From positions 1,798,001 to 1,862,000 of the forward strand of contig OZ251446.1 of NCBI GenBank assembly GCA_965242495.1: a stretch of DNA of 64,000 bases, in the 5' to 3' direction. The stretch's first letter is position 1. The number at the start of each line of letters is the position of its first letter. Positions 1 to 11,640 of the stretch are shown piece by piece. The translations under genes and the position numbers were made by a program. This stretch comes from CBDESN01 sp965242495. GTDB taxonomy: Bacteria; Pseudomonadota; Alphaproteobacteria; MPNO01. The notes beneath the pieces were generated by a model. The model was not told where the DNA came from and made no database searches. It saw only the letters and a program-made list of their open reading frames with translations.

Positions 1-1890
1 AACCTGGTGTTCGAGGTCGTGCGCGGCGACCTGGCCGCGACCGAGGCGGCCCTCGCCGGCGCGGCCCACGTCACCGAACTCGTCCTCGACAGCAACCGGG
101 TCGCCGGCAACCCGCTGGAGCCGCGCGCCTATCTCGCCGACTACGATCCGGCGACCGGCGGCCTCACTTTGTGGGCGACCAGCCAGATGCCGCACTACCT
201 GCGCCGCTGGCTGGCCAATTACACGCTCCGCATGCCGGAGCACCGCATCCGCGTGATTTCGCCCGATGTGGGCGGCGGGTTCGGCGTCAAGGGCATGTTC
301 GCCGTCGAAGTGTCGACCGTGGCCTGGGCGGCTATGCGGCTGGGCCGCCCGGCGCGCTGGACCGGAACCCGGTCGGAGGCGCTGATGTCGGATACCCAGG
401 CGCGCGATCATCACACGCTGGGCCGCATGGGGTTCGACGCCGACGGGCGCATCGCGGCCCTCCGGGTCGAGACCGTGGCGAGCCTCGGAGCCTATCTCTC
501 GAACTTCGCGCCCAGCATTCCGGGCAACTCCTATCCGCAGACCATCACCGGCCTCTACGGCACGCCCAATCTGTATTTCCGCATCCGGGGGGCCTACGCC
601 AACACCGTGCCGGTCGATGCCTATCGCGGCTCGGGCCGGCCCGAGGCGACCTTCGTCAACGAGCGGCTGATCGAGAACGGCGCCCGCGAGATGGGCGTCG
701 ATGCGGTCGAGATCCGCCGACGCAACCTGATCCGGGCGGACCAGTTCCCCTATGCGGCCCCGGTCGGGCGGACCTACGACTCGGGCGACCCGCCGGCTCT
801 GCTCGACAAGCTGCTCGCCAATGCCGACTACGCCGGACTCCGCGCCGAACAGCGGCGCCCGCGCGCGGACGGCGCCCGCATGGGCATCGGTCTCGCCTGC
901 TTCCTCGACAAGTCGGGCACCGGCTCCAGCCGCAACCTCGCCGCCAAGGGCGGCCGGCACGGCGGCTGGGAGAGCGCCCTCCTGCGCGTCCATTCCGACG
1001 GCAAGGCTACCGTCTATGCCGGCAGCCACAGCCACGGCCAGGGGCACGACACCACCTTCTGCCAGATCGCCGCCGACCGGCTCGGCGTCCCGATCGAGGA
1101 CATCGCCCTGATCGAGGGCGACACCGCCAGCGTCCCGTTCGGCAACGGAACCTGGGGCTCGCGCTCCGCTTCGGTCGGCGGCAGCGCGGTCCTCAAGGCC
1201 GCGGACCGGGTGATCGAGAAGGCCGCCGGCGTCGCCGCCCATCTCCTGGAATGCGCCCGCGAGGACCTCGTCTACGCCGACGCGATCTTCTCGGTCGAGG
1301 GGACGGACCGACGAGTGAGCTTCGCCGAGATCGCCGCGATCGCCCATCACGGCGCCGCTCTGCCCGCCGACGGCTCGATCGAGCCGGGGCTCGAGGCCGT
1401 CGCGTTCCATGAGCCGCCCGACACCAACGATCCGCAGGCGATGCATCTGGCGACGGTCCTGGTCGAGCCGCGCACCGGGAGGGTTCGCCTCCGCGACTAC
1501 TTCACCGCCGACGACGCCGGCCGGATCATCAATCCGCTGATCGTCGAAGGCCAGGTGGTCGGCGGGCTCGCCCAAGGCATCGGCCAGGCGATGATGGAGC
1601 GGGTGGTCTACGACCCGGACGGCGGCGGCCAGCTGCTCTCCGGCAGTTTCATGGATTACGCCATGCCGCGCGCCGGCGACGTGCCGCCGGTGACGACCGC
1701 CTATCTGGAGACGCCCGCGCCGTCGAACCCGCTCGGGGTCAAGGGCGGCAGCGAGACCGGAGCCATCGGCCCGCCGGCGGCGATCGGCAACGCGGTGGTG
1801 GATGCGCTCTGGGAGTTGGGCGTCCGCCATGTCGAGCTGCCGGTCACGCCTTGTTCGGTGTGGCGGGCGTTGCGGCGCCATGCGCATTGA
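1..1890 (+). CDS. Molybdopterin-binding large subunit, CoxL/xanthine dehydrogenase family (5' end missing)
   Basis: Catalytic subunit of a molybdenum hydroxylase that oxidises an unidentified carbonyl or heterocyclic substrate. The frame is open from the first base, so the gene begins outside the window; about 629 codons are present against roughly 770-800 in the family, so the N-terminal hammerhead domain is largely missing. Visible are the Moco-binding GGGFGVKGM near residue 91 (counted from base 1), AYRGSGRPE near 207-215, and the catalytic glutamate in GGSETGAIG near residue 585. The active-site loop AYRGSGR is not the AYxCSFR of true aerobic CO dehydrogenase, so the substrate is unlikely to be CO. 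It is followed after 50 bp by its 2Fe-2S subunit. An FAD subunit is not visible and may lie upstream. Confidence 0.9.
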   Translation, partial: NLVFEVVRGDLAATEAALAGAAHVTELVLDSNRVAGNPLEPRAYLADYDPATGGLTLWATSQMPHYLRRWLANYTLRMPEHRIRVISPDVGGGFGVKGMFAVEVSTVAWAAMRLGRPARWTGTRSEALMSDTQARDHHTLGRMGFDADGRIAALRVETVASLGAYLSNFAPSIPGNSYPQTITGLYGTPNLYFRIRGAYANTVPVDAYRGSGRPEATFVNERLIENGAREMGVDAVEIRRRNLIRADQFPYAAPVGRTYDSGDPPALLDKLLANADYAGLRAEQRRPRADGARMGIGLACFLDKSGTGSSRNLAAKGGRHGGWESALLRVHSDGKATVYAGSHSHGQGHDTTFCQIAADRLGVPIEDIALIEGDTASVPFGNGTWGSRSASVGGSAVLKAADRVIEKAAGVAAHLLECAREDLVYADAIFSVEGTDRRVSFAEIAAIAHHGAALPADGSIEPGLEAVAFHEPPDTNDPQAMHLATVLVEPRTGRVRLRDYFTADDAGRIINPLIVEGQVVGGLAQGIGQAMMERVVYDPDGGGQLLSGSFMDYAMPRAGDVPPVTTAYLETPAPSNPLGVKGGSETGAIGPPAAIGNAVVDALWELGVRHVELPVTPCSVWRALRRHAH

Positions 1891-1940
1891 GATCTCCCCA
1901 TCACGTCGCCGGGCTCGTCGGCATGGACGGTTGCGGCGCC

Positions 1941-1959
<19 letters not shown>
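1870..1959 (+). repeat. Imperfect 29-bp direct repeat at the junction of the two molybdenum-hydroxylase genes
   Basis: The word TTGCGGCGCCATGCGCA starts at 1870 and again at 1931, 61 bp apart, and both copies continue as tGAG(a/c)TCTCCC. The second copy contains the true start of the 2Fe-2S gene; the first contains the stop of the large subunit. It looks like a small tandem duplication of the gene junction. Confidence 0.75.
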
Positions 1960-2474
<515 letters not shown>

Positions 2475-2503
2475 TCGGGGCGGCATCGGAAGCGGAGTTC
2501 GCC

Positions 2504-4384
2504 TTGCCCGGCTTCTCGCGACGCATCCTGGAGCGCGCATCGGCCCTGCCGCCCGCCTTGGCGGTGCTGGTCGCCTCCCTCGCTCTGGCGCCGGCGCCGC
2601 CGGCCCGGGGGGCGCCCGGGCTCTCGGTCAGCCACGGGTTGACGCTGCTCGACGAGCTCAAATACGGCCCCGAGTTTCGCCATCTCGACCATGTCGACCC
2701 CGATGCGCCCAAGGGCGGGTCGGTCCGGCGCTATGTGATCGGCTCGTTCGACACGTTCAACCCGTTCACGATCAAGGGCCAGCCGGCGGCGGGGCTGGGC
2801 TTCGTCTTCGAACGGCTGATGGATTCGCCGCCCGACGAGATCTCTGCCGAGTACGGGCTGATCGCGAGCCATGTCGAGGTCCCGGACGATCTCTCCTACG
2901 TGGTCTACCGGCTCCGGCCGGAAGCGCGTTTCCATGACGGCGCGCCGATCACCGCCGACGACGTGGTGTTCAGCTTCGACGTCCTCAAATCCGAAGGCGC
3001 GCCGATCTATCGTTTCTACTACGCCGACGTCGAGCGGGCCGAGAAACTCGGGCCGCGCCGGGTCAAGTTCCATTTCACCGGCCCGCCCAACCGCGAGCTG
3101 CCGCAGATCGTCGGCCAGATCCCGATCCTGCCCGCGCATGTCTGGCGCGGCCGGGACTTCGGCAAGACCACCCTGGAGCCGCCGCTCGGCAGCGGCCCCT
3201 ACCGGCTGTCGCGCTTCGAACCCGGCCGCTTCGTCGAATACGAGCGCGTCGCCGATTACTGGGGCGCGGACGTCCCGATCAACCGCGGGCGCTACAACTT
3301 CGACCGCATGCGGTTCGACTATTACCGCGACCAGACGGTGGCCCTCGAAGCCTTCAAGTCGCGGCAATACGACATACGGCTGGAGTCGTCGTCGAAGGAG
3401 TGGGCGACGGCCTATCGCTTTCCCGCGGTCGCTTCCGGGTTGGTTCGCAAGGCCGAGATTCCGCATGCGCGGCCGACCGGCATGCAGGCCTTCGCGTTCA
3501 ACCTCCGCCGCGAGAAGTTCCGCGACCGCGCGGTCCGGCGGGCGATGGCCTTCGCGTTTGATTTCGAGTGGTCGAACAAGAACCTGTTCCACGGCCAGTA
3601 CACGCGCACGAAGAGCTTCTTCTCCAACTCGGCGCTGGCGGCCCGCGCGCTCCCCTCGGCCGCCGAGCGCGAACTCCTGGAGCGCTTCCGGGGCCAGGTG
3701 CCGGAGGAAGTGTTCTCGACGGTCTACGAGCCGCCGTCGACCGACGGGTCGGGAAACGTGCGCGGCAACCTGCGCAAGGCGGCGCGGCTGCTGCGCCGGG
3801 CCGGATGGCGGATCGAGGACGGCGCGCTGATCGACCCCGCGGCCGGCCGGCCGATGGAGGTCGAATTCCTGCTCGCCAGCCCCGCCTTCGAGCGCGTCGT
3901 CTCGCCCTATATCCGGAACCTCCGGCGGTTGGGCGTCCGGGGGACGATCCGCACCGTCGATCAGGCCCAATACGTCAACCGGGTGCGCGACTTCGACTTC
4001 GACGTAATCGTCCAGTCCTTCGGCCAGTCCGAATCGCCCGGCAACGAACAGCGCGACTATTGGAGTTCGGCCGCAGCCGACCGGCCCGGCAGCCGCAACG
4101 TCGTCGGCATCCGCAACCCCGCGGTCGATGCGCTGATCGAGGCGATCGTCGCCGCGCCCGACCGGGCGGGGCTGGTGGTCGCGACCCGCGCCCTCGATCG
4201 GGTGCTGCTGTGGAGCCATTACGTGGTGCCCCAATGGCACATACGTTTCGATCGCATCGCCTGGTGGGACCGGTTCGGCCGCACCGGGCGGGCGCCGAAA
4301 TACGGACCCGACATCGCCAGCTGGTGGGTCGATCCGGCGAAGGACGCGGCGCTCGACCGACGCCGGGAGGACGCCGCCCGATGA
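2504..4384 (+). CDS. yejA: Extracellular solute-binding protein family 5, YejA-type (first copy)
   Basis: Periplasmic binding protein of a Yej-type ABC importer for oligopeptides or microcin C-like compounds. The TTG at 2504 follows an AGCGGAG ribosome-binding site and gives a 626-residue protein with a basic n-region, a hydrophobic stretch and an Ala-rich cleavage region ending near residue 39 (PARGAPG). No ATG gives a plausible signal peptide. The mature protein has the family 5 start GLTLLDELKYG...DPDAPKGG, and later the VFSFDVLKSEG and GSGPYRLSRFEPG segments. Its stop overlaps the ATG of a paralogous binding-protein gene. Two YejA-like proteins before one permease pair suggests a wider substrate range; this is inference. 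Confidence 0.9.
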   Translation: MPGFSRRILERASALPPALAVLVASLALAPAPPARGAPGLSVSHGLTLLDELKYGPEFRHLDHVDPDAPKGGSVRRYVIGSFDTFNPFTIKGQPAAGLGFVFERLMDSPPDEISAEYGLIASHVEVPDDLSYVVYRLRPEARFHDGAPITADDVVFSFDVLKSEGAPIYRFYYADVERAEKLGPRRVKFHFTGPPNRELPQIVGQIPILPAHVWRGRDFGKTTLEPPLGSGPYRLSRFEPGRFVEYERVADYWGADVPINRGRYNFDRMRFDYYRDQTVALEAFKSRQYDIRLESSSKEWATAYRFPAVASGLVRKAEIPHARPTGMQAFAFNLRREKFRDRAVRRAMAFAFDFEWSNKNLFHGQYTRTKSFFSNSALAARALPSAAERELLERFRGQVPEEVFSTVYEPPSTDGSGNVRGNLRKAARLLRRAGWRIEDGALIDPAAGRPMEVEFLLASPAFERVVSPYIRNLRRLGVRGTIRTVDQAQYVNRVRDFDFDVIVQSFGQSESPGNEQRDYWSSAAADRPGSRNVVGIRNPAVDALIEAIVAAPDRAGLVVATRALDRVLLWSHYVVPQWHIRFDRIAWWDRFGRTGRAPKYGPDIASWWVDPAKDAALDRRREDAAR

Positions 4385-6240
4385 TGCGGCCGCGCTCCCG
4401 CCGGGCGGGGCTCGCCGCGGCCGCCTGCCTGCTCGCCGCGGCCGCCGGTCCCGCGCCCGCGGGCGGCGCCGGAAGCCACGGGCTGTCGGTCTTCGGCGAT
4501 CTCCGCTACGGCCCCGGCTTCGCGCATTTCGACTACGTCGAACCCGACGCGCCCAAGGGCGGGACGCTCCGGCTATGGGGGTTGGACACGTTCGAGACGC
4601 TCAACCCCTTCATCCTCAAGGGCGGCAAGGAGGAGCTCAACGGCCTTCTCTTCGACACCCTGATGGTCCGCGCGATGGACGAGCCGGACGCCCTGTATGC
4701 GCTCGCGGCGCGAAGCGTCGAACTGGCGGACGACGGCGGTTGGGTCGCGTTCGACCTGGATCCGCGCGCGCGCTTCCACGACGGCTCCCCGGTCACCGCC
4801 GCCGACGTCGTGTTCACCTTCGAAACGCTGGTGAAGCGCGGGCATCCGCAATACCGCATCGACCTCGGCGCGGTGGCGCGCGCCGAAGCCGCGTCGCCGC
4901 GCCGGGTCGTGTTCGTCTTCGCGCCCGGCCGGCATCGCGATCTGCCGACCCGGCTGGCCGCGCTGCCCGTCCTGTCGCGGAGCTATTACGACAAGGTCGC
5001 GTTCGACCGGACGACCTTCGTTCCGCCGCTGTCGAGCGGACCCTACCGGGTGGAGCGCGTCGAGCCCGGCCGCAGCGTGGTCTATCGCCGCGTCGCCGAG
5101 TATTGGGCGCGCGACCTGCCGGTGAACCGGGGGCGCTACAATTTCGACCGCATCCGGGTGGATTATTACCGCGACCGCGACGTGGCGTTCCAAGCCTTCT
5201 TTTCGCAGGAATACGACTTCCGCGAGGAGTTCACCTCGCGCAACTGGGCCACCCAGTACGACAAACCGCCGGTGCGCAAGGGGCTGGTGGTCCGCGAGAC
5301 GCTCGCCGACGAGACGCCGTCGGGCGTGCAGGCGTTCTTCTTCAACCTGCGGCGCGCCAAATTCCGCGACCGGCGCGTCCGCCAGGCCATGGACCTCGCC
5401 TTCGACTTCGAGTGGACCAACAAGAACCTGTTCTACGGCCTCTACGACCGCACCAACTCGATGTTCGAGAATTCACGCCTCGCCGCGCGCGACGCCCCGA
5501 GCGCGGCCGAGCTGGCGTTGCTGGAGCCGTTGCGCGGCCAGGTGCCGGCGGGCGTCTTCGAGGCCGCTTACCGGTCGCCCGTGACCGATGGCGGCGGCAA
5601 CGTCCGGCGCAACCTGCGCCGGGCCGCGCGGCTGCTCCGCGCCGCCGGCCACCGCGTCGAGCAGGGCAGGCTGACCGGCCCCGACGGCGAGCCGTTCACG
5701 GTCGAGTTCCTGCTCTACGAGGCGACGACCAACCGCATCGTCAACCCCTATATCCGCAACCTCGAACGGCTCGGCGTCGAGGCGTCGATCCGGCTGGTGG
5801 ACTTCGCCAACTTCAAGCACCGCACCGACCATTTCGATTTCGACGTGATCGTGCGGCGCTACGTGCAGCCGCTGACGCCCGGCATCGAGCAGATCAACTA
5901 TTTCGGCTCGGCCGCCGCCGGGCTGCCCGGCGCGTTCAACGTCGGCGGCGTCAGCGATCCGGCGGTCGATGCGCTGATCGAAAAGGTCGTCGCCGCGCGG
6001 TCGCGTCCGCAGCTGGTCACCGCGGTGCGCGCCCTCGACCGGGTGCTGATGTGGAGCAACTTCGTGGTGCCGCAATGGTACAAGGGCGTCCACCACATCG
6101 CCTATTGGAACAAGTTCGGCCGGCCGCGCGTCAAACCCCGCTATGATCTCGGCGTCGTCGATACTTGGTGGTACGACCCGGACAAGGCGGCGATGCTGGC
6201 GCGGGGACTTGCGCCGCCCAAGCCCGCCGGCGCGGAGTGA
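4381..6240 (+). CDS. Extracellular solute-binding protein family 5, YejA-type (second copy)
   Basis: Second periplasmic binding protein of the same importer, 619 residues. The ATG at 4381 overlaps the upstream stop (ATGA); a second ATG follows at once, so the start could be 4384. An Arg-rich n-region and an Ala-rich hydrophobic core end near residue 27 (PAGGAGS). It is clearly paralogous to the preceding protein: YVEPDAPKGGTLR matches HVDPDAPKGGSVR, and both share PLSSGPYRV-like, GRYNFDR and FDFEWTNKNLF-like segments. The permease gene starts 12 bp after its stop, so all five genes probably form one transcript. The ligand cannot be inferred from sequence. Confidence 0.9.
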   Translation: MMRPRSRRAGLAAAACLLAAAAGPAPAGGAGSHGLSVFGDLRYGPGFAHFDYVEPDAPKGGTLRLWGLDTFETLNPFILKGGKEELNGLLFDTLMVRAMDEPDALYALAARSVELADDGGWVAFDLDPRARFHDGSPVTAADVVFTFETLVKRGHPQYRIDLGAVARAEAASPRRVVFVFAPGRHRDLPTRLAALPVLSRSYYDKVAFDRTTFVPPLSSGPYRVERVEPGRSVVYRRVAEYWARDLPVNRGRYNFDRIRVDYYRDRDVAFQAFFSQEYDFREEFTSRNWATQYDKPPVRKGLVVRETLADETPSGVQAFFFNLRRAKFRDRRVRQAMDLAFDFEWTNKNLFYGLYDRTNSMFENSRLAARDAPSAAELALLEPLRGQVPAGVFEAAYRSPVTDGGGNVRRNLRRAARLLRAAGHRVEQGRLTGPDGEPFTVEFLLYEATTNRIVNPYIRNLERLGVEASIRLVDFANFKHRTDHFDFDVIVRRYVQPLTPGIEQINYFGSAAAGLPGAFNVGGVSDPAVDALIEKVVAARSRPQLVTAVRALDRVLMWSNFVVPQWYKGVHHIAYWNKFGRPRVKPRYDLGVVDTWWYDPDKAAMLARGLAPPKPAGAE

Positions 6241-6252
6241 CGACGGGCGGGG

Positions 6253-7365
6253 ATGCTCGCCTATATCGTCCGGCGGCTGTTGCTGATGATTCCGACGCTG
6301 CTCGGGATCATGGTCGTCAACTTCGTCATCGTCCAGTTCGCGCCGGGCGGCCCCATCGAGCAGATCATCGCCGAGGTCACCGGCGCCGCGCCCGGAACCA
6401 CCAGCCGCATCAGCGGCGGCGGCAGCGAGATCGGCGGCGCGCCGCGCGGCGGGGCGACCGGCGCCGCAACCCGGACGACGAGTCGCTATCGCGGGGCGCA
6501 AGGGCTCGACCCGGAATTCATCGCCCAGCTCGAACGGCAGTTCGGCTTCGACAAGCCGCTCCACGAGCGGTTCGTCCTGATGCTCGGCAACTATCTTCGC
6601 TTCGACTTCGGGACCAGCTATTTCCGCGACGAGCGCGTCGTATCGCTGGTGCTCCAGAAATTGCCGGTCTCGATCTCGCTCGGCCTGTGGACGACGCTGC
6701 TGCTCTATCTGGTCGCCATTCCGCTCGGCATCCGCAAGTCGGTGCGGGACGGCGGCCGCTTCGACCTGTGGACGACGACGGCCCTCACCGTGGGCTTCGC
6801 CATCCCGTCCTTCGTGCTGGCGATCCTGCTGGTGGTGCTGTTCGCCGGCGGCAGCTTCCTCGACTGGTTCCCGCTGCGCGGCCTGACTTCGGAGAACTGG
6901 GACGAGCTCGGCCTGGGCGGCAAGATCCTCGACTATTTCTGGCATCTCGTCCTGCCGCTGATCTCGCTGATGCTGGGCGGCTTCCTCTCGCTGACGATGC
7001 TGACCAAGAACTCCTTTCTCGACCAGATCAACATGCTGTACGTGCAGACGGCGCGCGCCAAGGGGCTCACCGAACGGCGGGTGCTCTACGGCCACGTCTT
7101 CCGCAACGCGATGCTGATCGTCATCGCCGGCTTCCCCGGCGCCTTCGTCGGCATTCTGTTCACCGGCGCGCTGCTGATCGAGATCATCTTCTCGCTCGAC
7201 GGGCTCGGGCTGCTGGGGTTCGAGGCCGCGATCCGGCGCGACTACAACATCATGTTCGCCTCGGTCTATTTCTTCACCCTGCTGGGCCTGTTCATGATCC
7301 TGGTGCGCGACTTCATGTACACCGTGGTGGACCCGCGCATCGATTTCGAGGGGCGCCATGTCTAG
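6253..7365 (+). CDS. yejB: Oligopeptide/microcin C ABC importer permease YejB
   Basis: Inner-membrane permease of the Yej importer, 370 residues. It has the BPD-type fold: an N-terminal TM helix (VRRLLLMIPTLLGIMVVNF), then a long periplasmic loop rich in Gly/Ala/Thr, then five hydrophobic segments. The cytoplasmic EAA loop that docks on the ATPase is seen as TARAKGLTERRVLYGHVFRN. The protein ends with the YejB-like DFEGRHV. Its last 8 bases overlap the start of yejE. The periplasmic loop (about residues 40-80) is expanded and low in complexity compared with E. coli YejB. Confidence 0.93.
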   Translation: MLAYIVRRLLLMIPTLLGIMVVNFVIVQFAPGGPIEQIIAEVTGAAPGTTSRISGGGSEIGGAPRGGATGAATRTTSRYRGAQGLDPEFIAQLERQFGFDKPLHERFVLMLGNYLRFDFGTSYFRDERVVSLVLQKLPVSISLGLWTTLLLYLVAIPLGIRKSVRDGGRFDLWTTTALTVGFAIPSFVLAILLVVLFAGGSFLDWFPLRGLTSENWDELGLGGKILDYFWHLVLPLISLMLGGFLSLTMLTKNSFLDQINMLYVQTARAKGLTERRVLYGHVFRNAMLIVIAGFPGAFVGILFTGALLIEIIFSLDGLGLLGFEAAIRRDYNIMFASVYFFTLLGLFMILVRDFMYTVVDPRIDFEGRHV

Positions 7366-8427
7366 GGCGGGGCTCGCCCGCGTCCGCATCGCGCCGCTGA
7401 CGCGCCGCCGGCTGGACAATTTCCGCGCCAACCGCCGCGGCTTCTGGTCGCTGTGGATATTCCTCGCTCTGTTCGCCGCCACCCTGCCGGCCGAATTCAT
7501 CGCCAACGACCGGCCGCTCGTCGTCTCCTATGGCGGCGAATACTACTTCCCGGTCTTCGCCGCCTATCCGGAGACGACCTTCGGCGGGGATTTCGAGACC
7601 GAGGCCGAGTACCGGGAGCCCGACGTCCAGGAGTTGATCGCCGGCAAGGACGGTTGGCTGCTCTGGCCGCCGATTCCCTACAGCTACGAGACGGTGAACC
7701 TGAACCTGGCGGCCCCGGCCCCGGCCCCGCCATCGGCCGACAATCTGCTGGGCACCGACGACCAGGGCCGCGACGTGCTCGCCCGCATCATCTACGGCTT
7801 CCGCATTTCGGTCGTTTTCGGACTGTTGCTCACCGTCTTCGGCTCGCTCATCGGCGTGGCGGTGGGCGCGGTCGAAGGGTATTTCGGCGGCTGGACCGAT
7901 CTGTTGGTCCAGCGTTTCATCGAGATCTGGAGCGGTCTGCCGCAGCTCTACATCCTCATCATCCTGTCGAGCATCGTCGTCCCCGGCTTCTGGACGCTGC
8001 TCGTCATCCTGCTGATCTTCGGCTGGACCGCGCTCGAAGGCGTGGTGCGGGCGGAGTTCTTCCGCGCCCGCAACTTCGAGTTCGTCAAGGCGGCGCGCGC
8101 GCTGGGGGTGAGCGACTTCCGCATCATGGCGCGTCACGTCCTGCCCAACGCGATGGTCGCGACGCTCACCTTCCTGCCCTTGATCCTGACCGGCTCGATC
8201 ACCAGCCTGACCGCGCTCGACTTCCTCGGGCTGGGGCTGCCGCCGGGCTCGCCCTCGCTCGGCGAGCTGCTGCAACAGGGCAAGAGCAACCTTCAGGCGC
8301 CGTGGCTGGGCCTCTCCTCCGCGGCGACGCTCGCGGTCATGCTGACGCTGCTGGTGTTCGTGGGCGAGGCGGTGCGCGACGCCTTCGATCCCCGCAAGAC
8401 GTTCGGCGACCGGGCGGCGGGCGGGCG

Positions 8428-8431
<4 letters not shown>
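7358..8431 (+). CDS. yejE: Oligopeptide/microcin C ABC importer permease YejE
   Basis: Second inner-membrane permease, 357 residues, heterodimer partner of YejB. The N-terminus carries the family motif NFRANRRGFWSLWIF followed by AEFIANDRPLVVSYGGEYYFPVF-type residues in a periplasmic domain. The DQGRDVLARIIYGFRIS motif precedes the core TM bundle, and the EAA loop reads ARALGVSDFRIMARHVLPN. It starts inside the end of yejB (8-bp overlap), and its stop overlaps the yejF ATG, so translation of the three genes is likely coupled. Confidence 0.93.
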
Positions 8432-10059
<1,628 letters not shown>

Positions 10060-10866
10060 CTATTCGCCCATCTGCATCAGCAGGCCTCGCCGCCGCGCGA
10101 TGCGGAACACGCCGAGGAAGACGCCGAGTCCGGCGGCGAGATAGACGGCGTTGAGCGCCGCCGCATGGATCAGCGCATCGGCGTGGAAGACTCCGTCCAC
10201 CACGACCGCGCGCATGCCCTCGAACACGTGCGACGACGGCAGGGCGAAGGCGACGGGCTGCAACCAGCCGGGGAGAGTGGCGATCGGGTAGTAGATCCCG
10301 CTGATCGGCGCCACGGCGAACACCGCGACCCAGGCGAGACTCTCCGCCCCCAGCCCGTAGCGCAGCACCAGGGCCGAGACGGCGAGTCCGACCGCGGCGC
10401 CGAACAGCAGCAGGTTGGCGAAGAACGCGACCAGCGGCAACCCCATGTCGAAGATCGAATAGCGATAGAGTGGGATGGCGAGCAGGGCCGCGGGGACGAC
10501 GCCGATCAGCGTGCGGATGAAGCTGATGAGCAGCAGCGCCGCCGCCCATTCATGGGCGCGCAGCGGGCTCGCGAACAGCTGCGCCAGGTTGCGCGACCAC
10601 ATCTCCTCCAGGAAGGAGATCGAGACCCCGATATTGCCGCGGAACAGGATGTCCCAGAGCAGCACCGCGGCGATCAGCACCCCGCCGGCGCGGACGAAAT
10701 AGGCGCTGTGGGCGAACAGGAACTGGGTCATCAGGCCCCAGATCAGCATCTGCATGGTCGGCCAGTAGGCGAGCTCGACGATGCGCGGCCAGGATCCTCG
10801 CAGCAGATAGGCGTAGCGGCGGACCATCGCGAGCACGCGGCGGCCGGAAAAAGCGACGCCGGTCAT
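10060..10866 (-). CDS. ABC-2 type transporter permease
   Basis: Membrane subunit of a two-gene ABC-2 exporter, 268 residues with about six hydrophobic segments (for example LLLFGAAVGLAVSALVLRYGLG). The segment EMWSRNLAQLFASPLRAHEW resembles the amphipathic coupling region of NodJ/DrrB-type permeases. The partner ATPase lies 18 bp upstream on the same strand. The exported substrate is unknown. Its stop codon (10060-10062) directly abuts the yejF stop on the other strand. Confidence 0.88.
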   Translation of the reverse strand: MTGVAFSGRRVLAMVRRYAYLLRGSWPRIVELAYWPTMQMLIWGLMTQFLFAHSAYFVRAGGVLIAAVLLWDILFRGNIGVSISFLEEMWSRNLAQLFASPLRAHEWAAALLLISFIRTLIGVVPAALLAIPLYRYSIFDMGLPLVAFFANLLLFGAAVGLAVSALVLRYGLGAESLAWVAVFAVAPISGIYYPIATLPGWLQPVAFALPSSHVFEGMRAVVVDGVFHADALIHAAALNAVYLAAGLGVFLGVFRIARRRGLLMQMGE

Positions 10867-10884
10867 GGGCCGGTCATCGGCCGG

Positions 10885-11640
10885 TCACGACCCGTCGGCG
10901 TCCGCCGCCTGGCCGCGCCGCCTGGCGATGTCGAGGAACACCTCCTCCAGCGTCCGGCGGCCGTAACGCTCGATCAGCGCGCCGGGGGCGCCGCGGTCGA
11001 CGATGCGTCCGGTCTTCATGATCATCACCTCCGAGCACAACCGTTCGACCTCGGTCATGTTGTGCGAGGCGACGAACACCGTGGCCTGCCGCTCCGCCTG
11101 ATAGCGGCGGAGATATTCGCGCACCCAGTCCGCGGTGTCGGGGTCGAGCGACGCCGTCGGCTCGTCCAGCAGCAGCAGTTCGGGCCGGTTCAGCAGCGAC
11201 TTCGCCAGCGCCACGCGCGTCCGCTGGCCCGACGAGAGCTGCCCGTAGGGCCGGTCCAGGAATTCGGCGATCGACAGGTCGCCGGCGACGCCGTCGATCC
11301 GCCGCCGCAGGCCGGCGACGCCGTAGAGTTCGCCGTATACCGTCAGATTCTCCCGCACCGTCAGCCGCTTGGGGAGATCGACGTAGGGCGAGGAGAAGTT
11401 GATCCGCGGCAGCGCGTCGTATCGGTCCCGCCGCATGTCGACGCCGAGCACGCGCACTTCGCCCGCGCTCGGCAGCAACAGCCCGAGCAGGATTGAGATC
11501 GTCGTCGTCTTGCCGGCGCCGTTGCCGCCGAGCAGGGCCGCGATCGAGCCCGCGGCCACGTCGAACGAGACCCCGTCCACGGCGAGGACGTCGTCGAAGC
11601 GCTTGGTGAGGTCGGATACGCGGATGGCCGGCGCGGGCAT
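10885..11640 (-). CDS. ABC-2 type exporter ATP-binding protein
   Basis: ATPase of the exporter, 251 residues from the ATG at 11640, where the ABC fold begins (IRVSDLTKRFDDVLAVDGV). Walker A is GGNGAGKTT, signature LSSGQRTRVALAKSL, Walker B LLLLDEPTASLDPDTA and the switch histidine is in VASHNMTEVERL. A longer reading to 11721 would start inside an intergenic palindromic repeat and is rejected. The signature has LSSGQ rather than LSGGQ, as is common in this subfamily. The permease follows 18 bp downstream. Confidence 0.9.
   Translation of the reverse strand: MPAPAIRVSDLTKRFDDVLAVDGVSFDVAAGSIAALLGGNGAGKTTTISILLGLLLPSAGEVRVLGVDMRRDRYDALPRINFSSPYVDLPKRLTVRENLTVYGELYGVAGLRRRIDGVAGDLSIAEFLDRPYGQLSSGQRTRVALAKSLLNRPELLLLDEPTASLDPDTADWVREYLRRYQAERQATVFVASHNMTEVERLCSEVMIMKTGRIVDRGAPGALIERYGRRTLEEVFLDIARRRGQAADADGS

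Noticed and set aside
1..1890. Aerobic CO dehydrogenase (CoxL form I)
   Set aside because: The active-site loop is AYRGSGR rather than AYxCSFR, so a general molybdenum hydroxylase is the safer call.
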